From the NCBI GenBank assembly GCA_022701365.1, contig JAKUHH010000395.1:620001-684000 (forward strand): DNA of 64,000 nucleotides, read 5' to 3'. A program made the position numbers and the translations under genes. The notes under the pieces were generated by a model. It was given only the letters and a program-made list of their open reading frames with translations. It was not told the origin of the DNA and ran no database searches. This document shows positions 1 through 11,154 of the stretch, one piece after another. The DNA is from Mycocentrospora acerina (Eukaryota > Ascomycota > Dothideomycetes > Pleosporales). Each line of letters begins with the position of its first letter. Within the stretch, counting starts at the first letter, position 1.

Positions 1-455
1 CGCGTCATTGAGCACACAAACAACACTATCATTGGGTCTGGTGATCTTGACATGTTGCTCAGCACAAATGGAACTCTCTTTGCTATCCAGAACATGACAT
101 GGAACGGTGCCCAGGGTCTTAGCGAATACCCATCGACTCCCCTCTATGCTCCATACCACCCCGAATACAACGGCGGAGCTCTTGCCGGTGCTGGTGTACA
201 AGGTGTCTGGAGCTCTGAGCGAGGACTGACCTTCTACACTGCTCGATTGGCGGGTCACGAGTTGCCAGGCGTAAGTTGACAATTTTTTTTCCAATCGATT
301 GAGACCAATGGCTAATCATACTGCAGTACACTCCCGGTGTTGCTTACCGTATGTTGGAGATTCTGCTCGGAAGAGTCGATGATTTCAGCAACACCAAGAG
401 CTTCACTACCCAGTCTGGAAACTACACTGGTAACAGCACCCTCTACAAACACTGA
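1..455 (+). CDS. Serine carboxypeptidase (S10 family), 3' end only
   Basis: C-terminal part of a secreted or vacuolar serine carboxypeptidase that removes C-terminal residues from peptides; the 5' part lies outside the window. Frame 1 is open from base 1 and reads RVIEHTNNTIIGSG, a typical carboxypeptidase S1-like segment, followed by IQNMTWNGAQG and ERGLTFYTARLAGHELPG. The AGHELP segment holds the catalytic His of the Ser-Asp-His triad. A 56-bp intron (271-326, GTAAGT...CTGCAG) separates this from a final exon reading YTPGVAYRMLEILLGRV and ending in TGA at 453-455. Several N-x-T/S sequons fit a glycosylated secreted enzyme. The family call is firm; which paralogue it is cannot be told from the fragment. 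Confidence 0.9.
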
Positions 456-950
456 GATGGTTGCAGGCCAAACTTGGATTAGATAGATAGTAGGCACGAA
501 TAGCTTAACACGATTCGCTGCACTGCTACCATTAAACCGAGCACAAAATATTCTAGAGTGTTCATATCATAGCAATGTCTAGTAATATAAAGGAAAATAG
601 CACTGCATGCGACACACAATCAGTCTGTGATATAACTATGATACCAGATACGATTGTTCTTGAGGCTTTCTATAAGTTCTTCACCTATTCTAATTCTGAG
701 GGTTAGCAAATCCTATGAAGTACGGTAAATACAAGAGGACAGAAGTCGCCAATCGTGCTGAACATAGCTCACGATCCCAAGTAAAAAAATTTACGTGTTC
801 CGGAAAGAACTTTTTTTTGTCGTGGAGTGTGACTTCAGTCAAACACTACCCCACAATATAAATCTTTATCGATTCTCGCTGTACAATAGATTTAGATATT
901 GTTTGGAGTCTGTATATTGTTTCTTCGGTTGGTATTCTTCATCAATCACA
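456..950. other. Intergenic, no gene seen
   Basis: AT-rich spacer downstream of the carboxypeptidase, with short A and T runs and no reading frame of note. It probably holds the carboxypeptidase 3' UTR and the 5' flank of the tRNA gene. Confidence 0.6.
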
Positions 951-1032
951 TCTTCAGTCGTATAGTGGTTAGTATTTCTGCTTGTCATCAGACAGTTCGC
1001 AGGAGACCTGGGTTCAATTCCCAGCTGGAGAG
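951..1032 (+). tRNA. tRNA-Asp(GTC) with a 10-nt intron
   Basis: A complete cloverleaf can be drawn by hand. The 7-bp acceptor stem pairs 951-957 (TCTTCAG) with 1025-1031 (CTGGAGA), with one G-T wobble, and the discriminator is G1032. The D arm has the fungal Asp-type GTAT...GTAT form. The anticodon stem TCTGC/GCAGG closes a 7-nt loop with anticodon GTC at 984-986. The intron TCAGACAGTT (988-997) lies between positions 37 and 38, the canonical pre-tRNA intron site. The T arm CTGGG-TTCAATT-CCCAG carries a B-box-like GGTTCAATTCC. A TTTTT run about 7 bases downstream fits an RNA polymerase III terminator. Without the intron the anticodon loop is the normal TTGTCAC. Confidence 0.93.
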
Positions 1033-4030
1033 TATTATTTTTGCCATTGCATCATCGTTGCATAGTCCTTTTTAAGTATCATTGATAAGACTGCTTTTCA
1101 GCGGGTCACGAATCGTTGCAATAGTCAACCATAGACGCGAAGGCAAGCTTTTTTATCAACCCGGTAAAGCTGCAGTAATCTGAGATGTTTCTTCAAATGC
1201 CATCTAGTGCTCACAAGAGCGAGTGTGCTACGTGGCGATGGAAACTATAGTGGTACTCTGCCCTTCATCTGTAAAAAAAAAGCTTGGATTACAGGATATA
1301 TTTTGGTAGAGCCATCCGTCACAGTATGGACCTAGGCGAGCAATACGTATTTTCGGCCAAATGCAGAGCAAAGTAACGCCAAAACATGTACAGATGAGCC
1401 AGTGGTAGAGTTTCTCCCTAAATTATAGAGGGGTAAATAGACTTCGAGTCACAAGATAACTCAAATCCAAGTACGCTGTTTTCGTCAATACTGCCTGCTG
1501 GGTCATATGATGACTCTCGAATAGACTCCGTTCGTCTTGATTCAATGATGTACATCGAGGCTTCGGCGTGACGAGGTCAGGAAGTGTTGTGGATATCCTG
1601 TTGGTGTGGTGGATTGTTCGATGCTTTCAGTCAGTTAGCCATAACTTTCCATCGCAGAGAACTACCGGACCAGGGCCTTGTCTACACTTGATTACTATTC
1701 TCATATATATTGCGATATTAGAAGAAATAGAAATAGCGCTCACGAGTCATTAACATATCAGGTTTTAAATCCGTCATGAAGTTGGGCTTTGTTGTTGGGC
1801 TGGGTATGGATCTACGTCGTCATTTCCCGATCTTATGTTCAAGATTTTTCAGAGCTCATGTGTCTTGTCAATATGAACTACTACCCTGTCCCTAGAAGTT
1901 TGTGAAAAATTCATCTCAAACTACGTCATCATATTTCCGTTGTAGAGGCCAGGCTCGTATTCCGCCTTGAATAATCTTGGAGGTTGGTAAGACACGAAGC
2001 ACGTGGCGGTGAAGTTTTCAATCCGAGTATGGGAAACATGCGGAAGCAAGACAAGAGTAGGACTTGCGGATACTGATCGTCGCATGTGCCCTGAAGATCG
2101 TGTGATGGCTTCAATCACGATTGGATGGTAGCAGGCTCTTGGCAGGGATCCCAGGTATGCAGGGGAAGATTATTTGACAAGCAGGGTTTGCGATGTCGGA
2201 ATAGGACTTAAGCCTCATGCGCTGCAATCCATGGTTCCGGAATATATGTGCCGAGCGGTAAACTGATCTCAGGTGAATATGACACAACGGAGAAGCAGCT
2301 ATTTTTGAAGGAGTTTCACAGTCCAGCCTATGAGTGAGTCTCGTGCTTCGAAGGATGCTGGTGACGTAGTCGGTGTGCGTTTGAGTATTTGTAAAGACCG
2401 CTAGTAAGGTAGATGCGGGACTCGGTAGCGATCAAAGACGGCGCCTGTCAGATTCGCGAGTATCCCGATTCAGCATCACCTATCAATGTAGATACTCGAG
2501 TACCAGAGTTTCCAATACTTGTGATTAAAAGTAGGAATGCAATGAAATTTAGGTAACTATTGCCTATTACTAACGCCGAATGCTATTGATTATGGAACAC
2601 AATGTCTGTCAGTGCTGCCGGAAGAGAGCTCGGGCGGTGAGAGCCTCATATGCAAATAGTCGATCGTTTTAGTACCGTTAAAACAGTTCAAAGCATGGGA
2701 CCGAAGTTGGTCCGACTAGCTTATTGCATCATGGAACTTTCTTCGTCGCAACTTGTCCACTGGCATGGCATTCGTAAATCTGAGTGAGGAGATAAGATGA
2801 TCCTGGTCACAAATGTGTAAGGCACTTTGGAGGTATTGCGAAAACAGCTCATTGGCGTTTTCTATTGGTCATCCTCTGAAAAGGCGGTGTACAACGGTGT
2901 AGATATGGAAGGGTGGTGGAAAAACGCTACTTCGAAAAATACGGGTTACTGGTGTCGTTTTAAAACTGATATCAGGGAAAGACGGGCTTGTCGTTGAAGA
3001 AGAGCAGACGACGAGATCCGGTTACATGGATGAACAGGAGCATCGTAAGGCAGATATCAATACCGTGCTCATTGCGAAATTGCAACGTTCTCGGTTTGTG
3101 TGAATCAGATGATACTGGTAAAGAAAGCATGGCCGTAATATTTCCAGAAAGGAGGTACCCCGCGTGGTAATTTATCAACACCCGACAGCTTCACACTGTA
3201 GCCATGTCGGTAACACGATGAAAACACGAGTTTTTCCGAAATGTGGCGACAGAGTGCACTAATAGAGCAATTCCAAGATTTGAGGCGCTTAGAGGACGAC
3301 TGTGATTAGCACTGGTCTTTCTCTGAGCAAGAGATCCCGTCATATTATTTAGAGGGATAAGCTGAGTATGTGTCCTTGAAAAAGGCCTGGACTTCGTCCT
3401 CCAGCGTGACCTCCGAACCAGTTCGCAGGTCTGACCCACGCGTTGGAAGTCTGTCATGGCTGTCAAACTGGATGGTAAAGTTTAATCCAGTTCTTGTGGG
3501 ATGTGGCGTTAGCCCAGCATGATTACAAGTTCCTTGTATATAATGGTTCATCCATGCAACTCAGGCGAGGGCGAAAGTATAAAGCCCGAATGACACAGTC
3601 ATGAAGTTGTTGACATATTAGTCAGATATTGGGAGCTGGGGTATAGAGGTGCGGCGAAACATGAACATACAAGCCTCAAATGTGGAGGGTGACTGGTTTC
3701 GTAAGCTGGAGTACGAGTACTGGTGGTGGGGACAGGCATACATCGGCGGTCATGTTTACCGAGTGGTGACACTTGGTGACAGATGCATTGCCCTATCATG
3801 CGACAGTCAAGTTGATCGGATCGTCTTCTAACGACCTTGGCCGAAGAAGAAATTACCTTCTCGGAGCCTCAGTGGCCAGAAACAGGTATTTGCGGCGATC
3901 TTCTTCGGGCGCTGGCTTGCTCAGCAAGTCAGGGTTGGCTGGCATTTGACAGAGGCTGTGGAACATCCGATCAGATGACTGCCTCCAATAACGAAAGCCT
4001 CTCGCGGTGTTCGTGATCGAAAGTTTAGTT
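1033..4030. other. Gene-poor region, no convincing gene
   Basis: About 3 kb with no ATG-initiated reading frame longer than about 90 codons, no recognisable protein motif and no clear splice-joined coding segments on either strand. Base composition is unremarkable rather than extremely AT-rich, so a strongly RIP-mutated repeat is not obvious by eye. Short, motif-less frames scattered here were not called. Confidence 0.5.
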
Positions 4031-5270
4031 GTAATGGGATTCTGCTAGCTCACACAAAGGAGAGTGTGGTGGAGTGGTGGAGTGGTGGGAACCGCACCAA
4101 GCGGGACTGATGTCTTGCATACGGGCAACTTCACGATGCCCCGATGGCTGCTCACGCTGGAGAACGACGACAGCAAAGGGGCGTTTGCTTGCTGGATTAC
4201 GCGTACCGAGCAGTTCACGCAAGCACAGTCGTCACCTCTGGCAGGTGGCACGCAGACCGGAGGCAGCGAGCCCTCGCAGCCACTCGCCGTCTGTCAGCCG
4301 CGCCGAAGTCGCGAGGGAGGGTGTGGAAGCAGATTGGGGTGCATGGCGCAAATGAGGCTGGTGTGTTCAACCCCGCTCTTAGCGACGCACCTCGTTAGCC
4401 CACCACATTGGGCTTTGTCGCGCATCTCCTTCTCCCTCGTCCGCGTCTTCTACGGGGCACCTTGCCAGCTAGTGTTGTCGTTCTCCACCAGACGACGGCC
4501 TGACATTGCAGCATCGATCGGCGTGGCCTGCATCAACGGCTGTCCTGTCGTCCCTGCTGCAACATTCAGTGGGCCACTTTTGTGCATGGGACTACAGGGG
4601 GGCTGCAGATGATGACTGCAGGGTGGGTGGGCGAGGTCATCTGTATGGTTGCGTGCCCACACGGCCTGTCATGCCTTTGCCCTGCGCCTTGGAATCTTAC
4701 TCTTTTCGTCCACACTGCTAAGCTTTCCACCCCTGTCCGCTGTGGTGGGTCGAGAGGATACGGCGACAGATGCACCTCTGCCGGGGTGTCGCTCCTCCGC
4801 CTTAACATAAGTACTGCACTCCTCCCCAGTCCATGTACTCGTCAGTGATACCTGGTCATCTCCAACCAGTATCTCAAGACTCCAAGTCTTTGCCAGTCTC
4901 GCCATCAATCTTGTTGCCTCTTCCCTCGTCTCCCCTCCAGGCAACATTCCTGTAGCCTCCCCAAGTTTTAGCGCCCTTTTGTGGTATGCCTCTGAAAAGT
5001 TTATCTTACGCCCGAATTTCGCATACAAGTCCCTCGGGGCCCGCCTGACAGCTGGCGAAACTACAAAAATCTATACCAGTCGCGGCGGCAATCTTCTGCT
5101 TGCCGACCAGTGCTCTTACACTGTTTCCCTGTTTTCCCAGTCGTGATTCTCGAAGGAAGAAGCGGACACTAAGCAAAATCACTGCCGTCAAGGTCGAGCC
5201 CAGTGCCAAACCTTCATTACCCATCCGTCGCGCCTCCCCTCTTCAAGCTCTCAAAGACATCGTCGCAGCC
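4031..5270. other. GC-richer intergenic stretch upstream of the 5271 gene
   Basis: More GC-rich than the preceding 3 kb and containing overlapping open frames of up to 182 codons on the plus strand and 119 codons on the minus strand. None shows a domain, signal peptide or clear coding bias, and the 119-codon frame begins with TTG. The most economical reading is 5' flank or 5' UTR of the gene starting at 5271. Confidence 0.4.
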
Positions 5271-5957
5271 ATGCCATCCTACATGCAACCCTCCTACAGG
5301 TCGTTTTCGTACCCACCAAGCATCCATGGCGTTGACTTCGAATCCTTGGACGAGAGTCACCTGCCAGACATTGACGACGAACCCTTTGCTCACTTCCTCA
5401 CTCCGCTCTCTGAAGACGATCTAGACGACCCCTACTCCTTCAACGCAGGTATCAGCGACGATGGACCACGCACAACCAAGTCTTCCAAATTCAAGTCCAA
5501 TGTCGCCGATAAGTGGGCTCGCTATGTCAAGCAGAACCACACTCCTCTCCACAGCCAATACCATGGAGATACCATCTACGAAGACGACGAAGAAGAAGAT
5601 GAAGAAGAATCATTCATGAGTCTCGACGATGATCGTCTGTACGATGTGCCACAGGCTGTCACACACATTAATTCCACCTCACCCCGAAACTCCATCTTTG
5701 AGTCCTCCTCAGGCCGCGACCAAGACCTCATGTCCCGCAAGGTATACAACCGCCGCCGGCACTCAAGAACACTCTCCGGCCACCGCCACTCGTGGAGAGA
5801 ACCCAGCCCAGATCTCTTTACCGTGGATGAATCAGAGGAGGAAGAGATGCCAGTAGTGAGACGTCCAAAGACACGAAAGCCCAAGGAAGGTGCGGAACGC
5901 CGTAGGTCGTCGACGAGATCGAGATCAAGACATGTGAGCGAGAGATCAAAGCTATGA
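5271..5957 (+). CDS. Hypothetical acidic, disordered protein (228 aa)
   Basis: Single-exon frame of 228 residues starting at the first in-frame ATG (MPSYMQPSYRSFSYPP). The frame is open further upstream, but only from a TTG. No enzymatic domain is recognised. The protein looks intrinsically disordered: a Tyr/Pro/Ser-rich N-terminus, an acidic segment near residues 100-115 containing YEDDEEEDEEE, an Arg/Ser-rich stretch (NRRRHSRTLSGHRHSW), a second acidic patch (DESEEEE) and a basic RS-like tail (RRRSSTRSRSR). Alternating acidic and basic disorder is common in nuclear or RNA-associated proteins, but that is only a suggestion. Pro, Ser and Asp-rich coding content with no stops supports a real gene; function unknown. 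Confidence 0.65.
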   Translation: MPSYMQPSYRSFSYPPSIHGVDFESLDESHLPDIDDEPFAHFLTPLSEDDLDDPYSFNAGISDDGPRTTKSSKFKSNVADKWARYVKQNHTPLHSQYHGDTIYEDDEEEDEEESFMSLDDDRLYDVPQAVTHINSTSPRNSIFESSSGRDQDLMSRKVYNRRRHSRTLSGHRHSWREPSPDLFTVDESEEEEMPVVRRPKTRKPKEGAERRRSSTRSRSRHVSERSKL

Positions 5958-8034
5958 GGAGAGGCGCTCATAGCTGAATCATGAGGAATCAAGAGGTGGA
6001 TCACAGGGTGACAAGCATATCAGATTACCTGCATTGGGTGGTGCCGAGGCGTTTTTTTCCATTCTGTTCATGACTGCATTTTACGGCGTTTGTGGCTTCG
6101 ATTACTTATCGCATCGCATAGCATTGACGGCGTTATATCATCTTTTCTGGGGTTAGTTTGTTCAGCATTTCATGGCGTTTCTTTGGCTTGTCCTTCAGTA
6201 CATGGGTTGGGACGGATGCATTGGGCGGTGTTACAGGAGTGAGCATTTACACACAGTTCAGCGCGGTACGCAACAAGAGAGCGTCACACGGGAGAGCAAT
6301 GTTTCCATCGATCAAGGAACAAGAATACAAATCTAATCTCATCTCATCTCAAGCGTCAAACCATGCGTCTCCTCGTGATCCTTCCCATGCGTTCAGCATC
6401 CGAACCATCCGCAACCCAAGAACAATGCACGTTCATGCTGTACGCCATCTCTTACCCCCACCCCACTCACCACTACTACCTCCCACCCCTGCACCACTAA
6501 CGCTGCACATCATCCCTAGTGCATATAACTAGTACCGTGACCTCAGTGCGCATCCTAGGTATCACGGCCGCTTTTCGTGTTGTGTGGAGAAGAATATAAA
6601 ACACCTCGCGCGCTTACCGCAAGGAAAATCCTCAGCCCAGGCCTGCGGAGCGAATCACCACCGCATCGGACATCGGCACTGCGCATACACGGCAAATGGC
6701 AAAAAACACGACATTGCACCACACACTGCACATCACAGATACCTGGTGCGCTCTCCTATCGCGGTCATCTCCTTGCTTCTTCGACAAATCAGTGCTTCCC
6801 CTCACTTCAATACGAAGATGTTGGGCTGCGAGGCATGCATGCGCAGATGCAATCTGCCCATCTACCCTCCCGCCTTTGTAAATGTGCTATCGCCTGCAGT
6901 GCGCAAAGCAAAGGGCAAAGGGTCTTTTCGCAGGGCGGGAAGGACCCTGGGTGCCGATCGCAGAGATTTTTGACCGCCAGAGCGCCGATCTTATCTGTCC
7001 AAGAAGGGAAGTGCGTGATAAGTGGCTTGGTGGTGTGAACGCGGGGTCTTTCTTCGGCGTTTTGGCGGAGATGGCGTGTTGACCGGGGTCTTTTGTCTTT
7101 TTTATCGTATACAGGTTTGGGGAAGCCGACGCGAAAATAGTGCAAAGGTTAGGCGGATTTACTCACACCGCTGCATGCAGTTGTTTTGGGGCTTTTGGCG
7201 CGTGGTGCGTAGACTTTAGAGGCTCTGCCGAGAGCTTGGGGCAGAAGTTCGCTGCGAGAAGGAAGTGTGCTGAGCCGTGCATGGTGTTAGAAGGAGGCGA
7301 CTAGTGCGTGGGATGTGATGAGAGATGGCTGGGGAGCGATTCAAGTCTAGGAGTATCAAATTCATGTACGGCAACGTTGTCGTGGTACGCAGAAGGAGCT
7401 GGGTAGCTGCAGAGCATATGTCATTGCGCATTGATATTCCTGTAGGATCGAAAATATCTATGCTAGGTCTTCCTTGTACTATACGATGTTGACATGTGAG
7501 TTATCTCCACTGAGAAGACATGGAGAGGAAGTGGGTCTACCGTTGCAATTACTATTACTCCGGAAATGTCAAAGAATCTTGAGGGTCGTACGTCACTGAG
7601 ATGATCTTCCTGAGGTGGTGCGACAGTCTCCTCTTACGACTCAAGTGGGGAAATGTACAATGACATAGCTCCATGTGGGTTTACCTGCGCTTTGCACCAT
7701 CCTTCAGTTGTATATGTACAGCAGACAGTCTTTCTGCAAATCCTACCATGACCGGTACCCGTGATTGGTACGAGTGAGGAGTTTACTCTCAACTTCTGTA
7801 CAAGGATATAAAACCGAAATGCGTTGTATTCTTTCATCCCCTCACTCAAGTCTGAGCGATTTCGGAGCTTGTGCAACACCCTTGTTAACACTATACGTAT
7901 TCGCCTCTTCCTCAATGTGAAGTCCGTTGTTTCCTGATTTGTTGCTTCACTCGACGCCTCACGTTTCGCCTCCAATTCTCTGTCCAATATATGCGTCTGG
8001 TTTTGCGCTCCCGTCTCAAGTTCATGCCCCTCCC
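5958..8034. other. Long convergent intergenic region
   Basis: About 2.1 kb between the 3' end of the 5271 gene and the 3' end of the mscL-like gene on the other strand. Several frames of 110-150 codons occur at 6158-7145, but they lack motifs, overlap each other on both strands and mostly begin at non-ATG codons. No tRNA or repeat array is seen. It must include both 3' UTRs; the rest is unexplained. Confidence 0.45.
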
Positions 8035-8631
8035 TCACCGCCTGTCGTCCCTACCATCCAACCAACTTGTGCAGTTGACACACCTCTTCGCCTTTTCGCT
8101 GATGTACTTCCTGCAGAACTTGCACCTCACTTGCTTCTTCACAATGTTGTCCCCACTTGTTCTGGAGTAGACAATTGCAATGACCCAAAGACTGATCGCT
8201 ATGCACAAGAACCTCACAATCTTATCAAAGAAGCTGCCGTACGCGAACACGACAGCGCCGTCGGATAGCGCTTGCTCGACAGTGTTGTAGCCGTTGCTAA
8301 TGGTGCCATTATAGTTGGGGCCGTGCTTGAGGATCGCAAACTTCTCGTCGAGGTTGCGTGAGAGGAAGGGTAGGAGCGAGATTATAGGGAGGATGATGTC
8401 CGACACAAGGGAGTTGGCGCATGAGGAAAATGCTGCTGCGAGGCTTGTGACGGATTAGCTGTTGAGCTAGAGGAGGAAGGGAGTGGCAAACATCAGTCCT
8501 ACGGCGACCTCGAGCACGTTGTCGCGCAATGCGAAGTTGCTGAAACTGTCCCATACACTCGACCCCTTCTGGCGAACGCCTTGTTCGGCATCGCGTAGAT
8601 ACTGTTGTGTGTTCTCGTCGAGACGGGGCAT
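8035..8631 (-). CDS. Large-conductance mechanosensitive channel (MscL family) with C-terminal zinc ribbon
   Basis: MscL proteins form a pentameric stretch-activated pore that releases solutes under hypo-osmotic shock. The start is ATG at 8631 (MPRLDENTQQYLRDAEQG). Exon 1 ends at 8492 after FALRDNVLEVAVGL, the classic MscL N-terminal and TM1 signature. A 48-bp intron (8444-8491, GTTTGC...ACAAG with branch CTAAT) restores ILAAFSSCANSLVSDIILP, which matches the TM1 and loop consensus. TM2 is near VRFLCIAISLWVIAIVY. The product is 182 aa, a little longer than bacterial MscL. The tail carries CKFC (Cys154, Cys157) and CVNC (Cys168, Cys171), a CxxC-x10-CxxC zinc-ribbon pattern of a type also seen at the end of some bacterial MscL proteins. 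The intron shows the gene is fungal-adapted. Membrane location (plasma membrane or organelle) is unknown. Confidence 0.92.
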
Positions 8632-9011
8632 CTTCGCGTGCTGGAAGAGGAGTGTGGTCAGGGACAAGTTTAAATGCAGTATGAAGCAAGGCGAGCCACG
8701 CGTGTCACATTCGACGTCATTGCAACGCGTGACGTCGGAGCTAACCACCACTAGTCAGGAGACGAAGAGATGATGGGGACGTCTTGAAGCTCATAATTGC
8801 ACAGTTGTCAAATGTTATGCATTTAATTTCCCATTGATTTTTATCTCTGAAGCCTGTTGGCCATCTTGGAAAACTCTCAACGTCTAACAACCGTTATAGG
8901 CAAACGGTTGACATGTGGTATAATTTGTGTTGTGATTTTCATCAAAGATGTATGCAAACTCCTCCGCAGAATAGCAAATGACTTCAACAGCGTTATTCAG
9001 GGTATAAAACG
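8632..9011. promoter_or_regulatory. Spacer between spt8 3' end and mscL-like start
   Basis: Both neighbours are on the minus strand, so this 380-bp spacer must contain the spt8 3' UTR and the promoter of the mscL-like gene. No specific element was recognised. Confidence 0.4.
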
Positions 9012-11154
9012 TCATGCCCCGATCCCAATCTCATATCCAAGTAACACCTCCGTAGTAGCTCCTTCCCAGCCTCTGTTTCCGCCTGTTGATATCATGAATG
9101 TACATGTAGGGTCTAAGTACAATTGCGAGACGACTCCAGTTCGATGCCCTGGCACAATTAGAAAAGGGGTTGCTGCAGACTTGGTGCCTGCTTCTTGTTG
9201 TGTCAAGTCATAGAGCCGGAGAATGTCGTACGAAGCACTATAAACTGTTAACATCACATCATCGACGAGTGTACGAGAAAGACCTACCAAACAAGGTGTT
9301 TGCCGTTAGGCATCGCTCGTACTGCACTCACGGCTCCACTAACGCCTGGGAATCTAAAAGTTCTCCTAGGCTCTCGCAAACCCTTGTGTAAGCTATACTC
9401 ATCCACTGTACCATTCCTTCTGCCTGCGTAGATGAAATTACCGTCTGGCGACCAGCAAGCATTCATGCACCAGGGAGGCGTATTTCTTGGCGGTGATATA
9501 CGTGCGATTGGGTTCGGCTGGCGACGATCCCATATTCGTAATGTACCATCGATGGAGGCGTCAACAAATGTCGTCTCGGAGGAGGCAGGCTGTTCAGACT
9601 GGCCGTGGTTCGTCGCACCAGTTGGACTCGTAGCGACTGTGTTGGAATCATCATCATCACGCGTCAACCCGTTTGTGATGGTATCCGATTCATGGTCTGT
9701 AGTCCCATTTGTTAACTGAGCTGTTTCAGTTGCCTCTTGGGTCTCTTGTACAGGCTCGGCCAGTTGTTCCTGAGGAGCTTGGACAGGACCACCTATATCC
9801 ATCATATCGAGGTCTCCTGGAGCATCATCGTCGGCTTGCTGAATACCGTTGGCGATGGCTCTTGAGAACTCGTCATCATCATCTCCGAATGTAGGGATCG
9901 CAGACGAAGGATTATTATCCTGGCCGTCGCCGAATAGCGAGTCCTTGTCTCCAAACAGCGAATCGTCTGGCGAACCCTGTGCATCCTCGATACCATTCTC
10001 TTCTCTTACTTGTACTGAGCGTGCCGTCGTCTCGGTGCCGTTTGCAAGGCTTCCATTTGTTCGTGGTCGCGAGGCATTATTAGAGGAGTAGGTGCCGTTG
10101 GACTGAGGCAGCGTATCGGTATCCTGTGGGATGGGGAGAGTAGATAGCGGCCGTTGTTCTATAGCCGAGATTTGTCCCCCGCTACTTTCAAACTTCCGCT
10201 TTACCTGTCCGGTATTAAGGTCCCAGTCGTTGATAGTCTTGTCCCAACTGCCGCTCAGTACTGAAGTCTCATCTTGTGATAACGTCAAAACGGACACGGC
10301 CGAGGTGTGATTGCGCAATGTATGTATACGCTTGCCTTCCTCGTGACGCACTGACTGCAAGTTAATGCCACCAGAGTCCAGTCCCGACAGCAGCCATAGT
10401 GCCTGGTGGTGTACCGCAAGAGAGTATACCGGAGACAGACTCTCGGTAGCGCCTGCACTGTCCTCATTCTCCCAGTAAGAAAGAAGTACTCCTGCCTTTG
10501 TAACCGAATCAACGAAAGGATGCCGCTGGGCCACGGTGAGGGCGAGTTTCCCATTCGCGGTGTCCACCCAATTGAACTTCCTGATGTAACCATCTGCGCC
10601 TCCGCTGAACACCCACCGCATGTCTGGCGTAGACGTGATGGAGTTGATCGAGGTGCTATGGGGAGCAGCTATAGTAGGTATGATGTCGTACACGGGGGCG
10701 TTGAGTGCCTCTTGACGAACGCTGGGCCGGAACGGTAGATTGCCCAGGACGCCCGACGCGGCCGCGCGAGGGCTGGGGGATGTGCGGATGACAGAGGGAT
10801 TTGTGTTTGAAGCACGGGGGCTCCTACTTCGCGGTTGCTGCGAAGGGCTGTCGGGCTCGTCTTGATCGTGGTCTTGGTCCTGGTCCTGGTCCTGATCCTG
10901 GTCCTGATCTTGGTCCTGGTCTTGATCCTGATCTTGATCGTCGTCGTCGTTGTCCCCCTCGGCATCATCGTCGTCATTGTCGCCATCATCTCCATCGTCG
11001 CCGTCATCGTCGTCGTCTACGTCCATGGCATCGTTCTCCTCGGCCTCATCTTCCTCCTCGGCGGAGCCTGACCAGCACGGTTAGTTCAGCAGCCGCTGGG
11101 CAGGGGAAAGGAACACGCACTGGCGCCATTCTCGTAGTCATCCTCCTCGTTCAT
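9012..11154 (-). CDS. SPT8: SAGA complex subunit Spt8 (WD40 protein)
   Basis: Spt8 is the SAGA coactivator subunit that contacts TATA-binding protein. Three exons are inferred: 11121-11154, 9288-11067 and 9012-9237. The introns are 53 bp (GTGCGT...GGTCAG, branch CTAAC) and 50 bp (GTAGGT...TATAG). The start MNEEDDYENGA runs into a strongly acidic N-terminus of about 85 residues that ends in a Gln-Asp dipeptide repeat around residues 55-85. The WD40 region begins near residue 136 (FSGGADGYIRKFNW) and includes WLLSGLDSGGINLQSVRHEEG, VLSGSWDKTINDWDLNTG and, after a long acidic insert, DASIDGTLRIWDRR. The last intron rejoins GKHLV to CASYDILRLYDL, a conserved Spt8 C-terminal segment. Product 679 aa, within the usual size for the family. 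Nuclear role in transcription initiation follows from the family. Confidence 0.93.

Noticed and set aside
4669..5028. 119-codon minus-strand frame with ordinary-looking composition
   Set aside because: It starts at TTG, shows no recognised domain and has no supporting splice or conservation evidence.
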